64,000 bases of DNA, taken from Diprion similis (taxonomy: Eukaryota; Arthropoda; Insecta; Hymenoptera; Diprionidae). Positions 62,601-64,000 of this stretch are shown piece by piece. The notes under the pieces were generated by a model. The model was given only the letters and a program-made list of their open reading frames with translations. It was not told the origin of the DNA and made no database searches. Within the stretch, counting starts at the first letter, position 1; every line of letters starts with the position of its first letter. Both the position numbers and the translations under genes were made by a program. Location: positions 10,351,646 to 10,415,645 of the forward strand of contig NC_060118.1 of assembly GCF_021155765.1 (NCBI RefSeq). Reading direction: 5' to 3'.

Positions 62601-64000
62601 CTGTACGCACCTGGCAGGCACGCATATACGTGGTCCACATATGAGGAGGTTCAAGTTACGTCCTTAAGACGTAGTTCCATGTTGCGCGATACCAGAGCCA
62701 CGGATAAGATGGATTCCATCTCCGGATTCGACGCCTTGATCGCCGTTAATTGTCGATTGTGATATCGGGAGTCTGAATGACGCAACATGATGGACCTCCT
62801 TACACCTCCATGAGCCATAAATTTACTCACGGGCTACCAATAATCAGGCTTTTTATTTTACACCGCGATGATGAATCTGCGTTTTTTACTACCGACGATT
62901 TTTCGTGTCCTCTTTTTCTATTTTTTTTTCCTTCTTCTTCTTTTTTTTTCTTTCTTTACATGTATTCCGATTGCTTTCTCGGCTGCTCGTGATATCATCG
63001 TAAATCTAAATCTCCGCAGCATTACAGCCAATCATCGCACCTTCGAAAATGACAAAAGTACGAAGAAATAGCGAACGCGGATCGATAGATCGTTCCGAAA
63101 TTATATATCTACGTATACGTGGTTCGAGAAGTAATCATGATGTTCACGCCACCGTCTGATTGATATAGTTAACCGATTTATCGGATTGGATATCTGCGTG
63201 TGTTGCTCGTAAAGACGATCTGAGCCTGTCAATTATCGACACTCAGTATCGTACGTGCCAGAAATTAGTATTGCTTCAAATAATCCTATCATTTTTTCTT
63301 CACTCTTTTTTCTACTCTCGATCTATTTCTTCACGCCTCGTGAGCCCGTCTAACAAACTGATTACTATTTGGGTTGCTGAAAAGTAACACCTTGCCACTT
63401 TGATTTATACATTTTCACTTTCTTTCCACTTTGAATCGAACCGATAAAATCAACTTCACTGTTTGAATTATAACGAATTCAGACATTATTTTACTGCACG
63501 ATTTTGCAGAATTTTCAAAATATCATTTCAAAATATTTCAAAGAAAACAAATTACTGTTCAACATTATCATACGAGTCTAATACCATTATTAAAAAAGTT
63601 GAAAAGTTATTCTTGCGATGCATAGAGTTGAAAACTATTGAGAGAAGCAAATAATGCTTGCCGTCTTGAATCTTATTCTCTACCAATTTTATTTTACTTT
63701 CCTTGTTTTTCTCCCTCGCTCCGTATTTTTTTTTTTCTTCTTTTTTCTTTTTTCAATATTTTTTTTTTTTTTACTTTCTGCTTTCAATTATTTGTTTTCC
63801 CGCAGGTTAGAAAGAACTCGTGGTTTTCTCAGAGTAAACGTTGTAAGGAATTAGTCGAGGGTTACGCAGAGTCAACGGAGGATGGCGAAAAGAGGCGGGG
63901 GGTGGGGGGGGGGGGGGGGGTGGACCGAGTACCCACGCCTTTAGTGAAGTCGAGTGCAAACTTTACACAGTTTGCTTTTCAATTTGTCGGTATTATCCGT
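56622..64000. other. Intergenic right end of the window
   Basis: No gene that I can support on either strand. A TATAAATAG sequence near 60019 and a TATATAGAG near 59275 resemble core promoters, but no coding exon with a signal peptide or family motif follows within reach. Simple sequence includes a TCTC run near 60589-60608, T runs near 59501-59519 and 62078-62096, T-rich DNA at 63727-63772 and a poly-G tract at the end. Open frames (60661-61023, 62470-62667 and others) look like chance. Confidence 0.5.
63897..63920 (+). repeat. Poly-G tract
   Basis: G6-T-G17, a third long G run in the window (after 5141-5158 and 10356-10383), all on the plus strand. Confidence 0.85.

Overview
The window reads as nuclear DNA of an insect. 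Genes are short and intron-split, with TATA boxes about 60-120 bp upstream of the ATG. The protein families include arthropod-only ones: Rebers-Riddiford (RR) cuticle proteins, a resilin and an insect gustatory receptor. A hymenopteran is plausible, but nothing here proves the order.

Layout. 1-2671: most of a pro-resilin gene (+), whose first exon lies left of the window. 4428-6337: a small resilin-like RR gene (+). 11505-13394: a five-exon gustatory receptor (+), reassembled here from splice sites. 14265-16175: an intronless tubulin polyglutamylase of TTLL4 type (+). 18566-20721: a second small resilin-like RR gene (+). 24493-25888: an RR gene with YLPA motifs (+), here called copy 1. About 26350-51190: a 304-bp satellite array of about 74 monomers, interrupted at 46319-48701 by one 5'-truncated LINE whose reverse-transcriptase frame is still open. 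51596-52767: copy 2 of the RR gene, inverted (-). 55327-56621: a third YLPA-repeat RR gene (-). 56622-64000: no gene I can support.

The six RR genes share one architecture. A tiny first exon encodes MK or MFEK. A second exon carries the rest of the signal peptide and a Tyr/Leu/Pro-rich linker. A last coding block starts at (E/D/V)PA(K/N)YEF and carries the chitin-binding RR domain. They look like a local family grown by duplication, with resilin as its largest member. Their likely joint role is chitin binding plus tyrosine-rich, crosslinkable cuticle matrix. The receptor and TTLL4 genes sit inside the cluster with no evident functional link to it.

The most interesting structure is the satellite block. 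It lies between two inverted, convergent RR genes that match without visible difference over about 655 bp, intron included, yet differ in promoter, first exon and 3' UTR; gene conversion fits this. Inside the array, private mutations recur exactly 6,080 bp (20 monomers) apart, showing a higher-order duplication. The LINE sits in one monomer with a CTAA target duplication, and the array's right edge decays into unrecognisable monomers.
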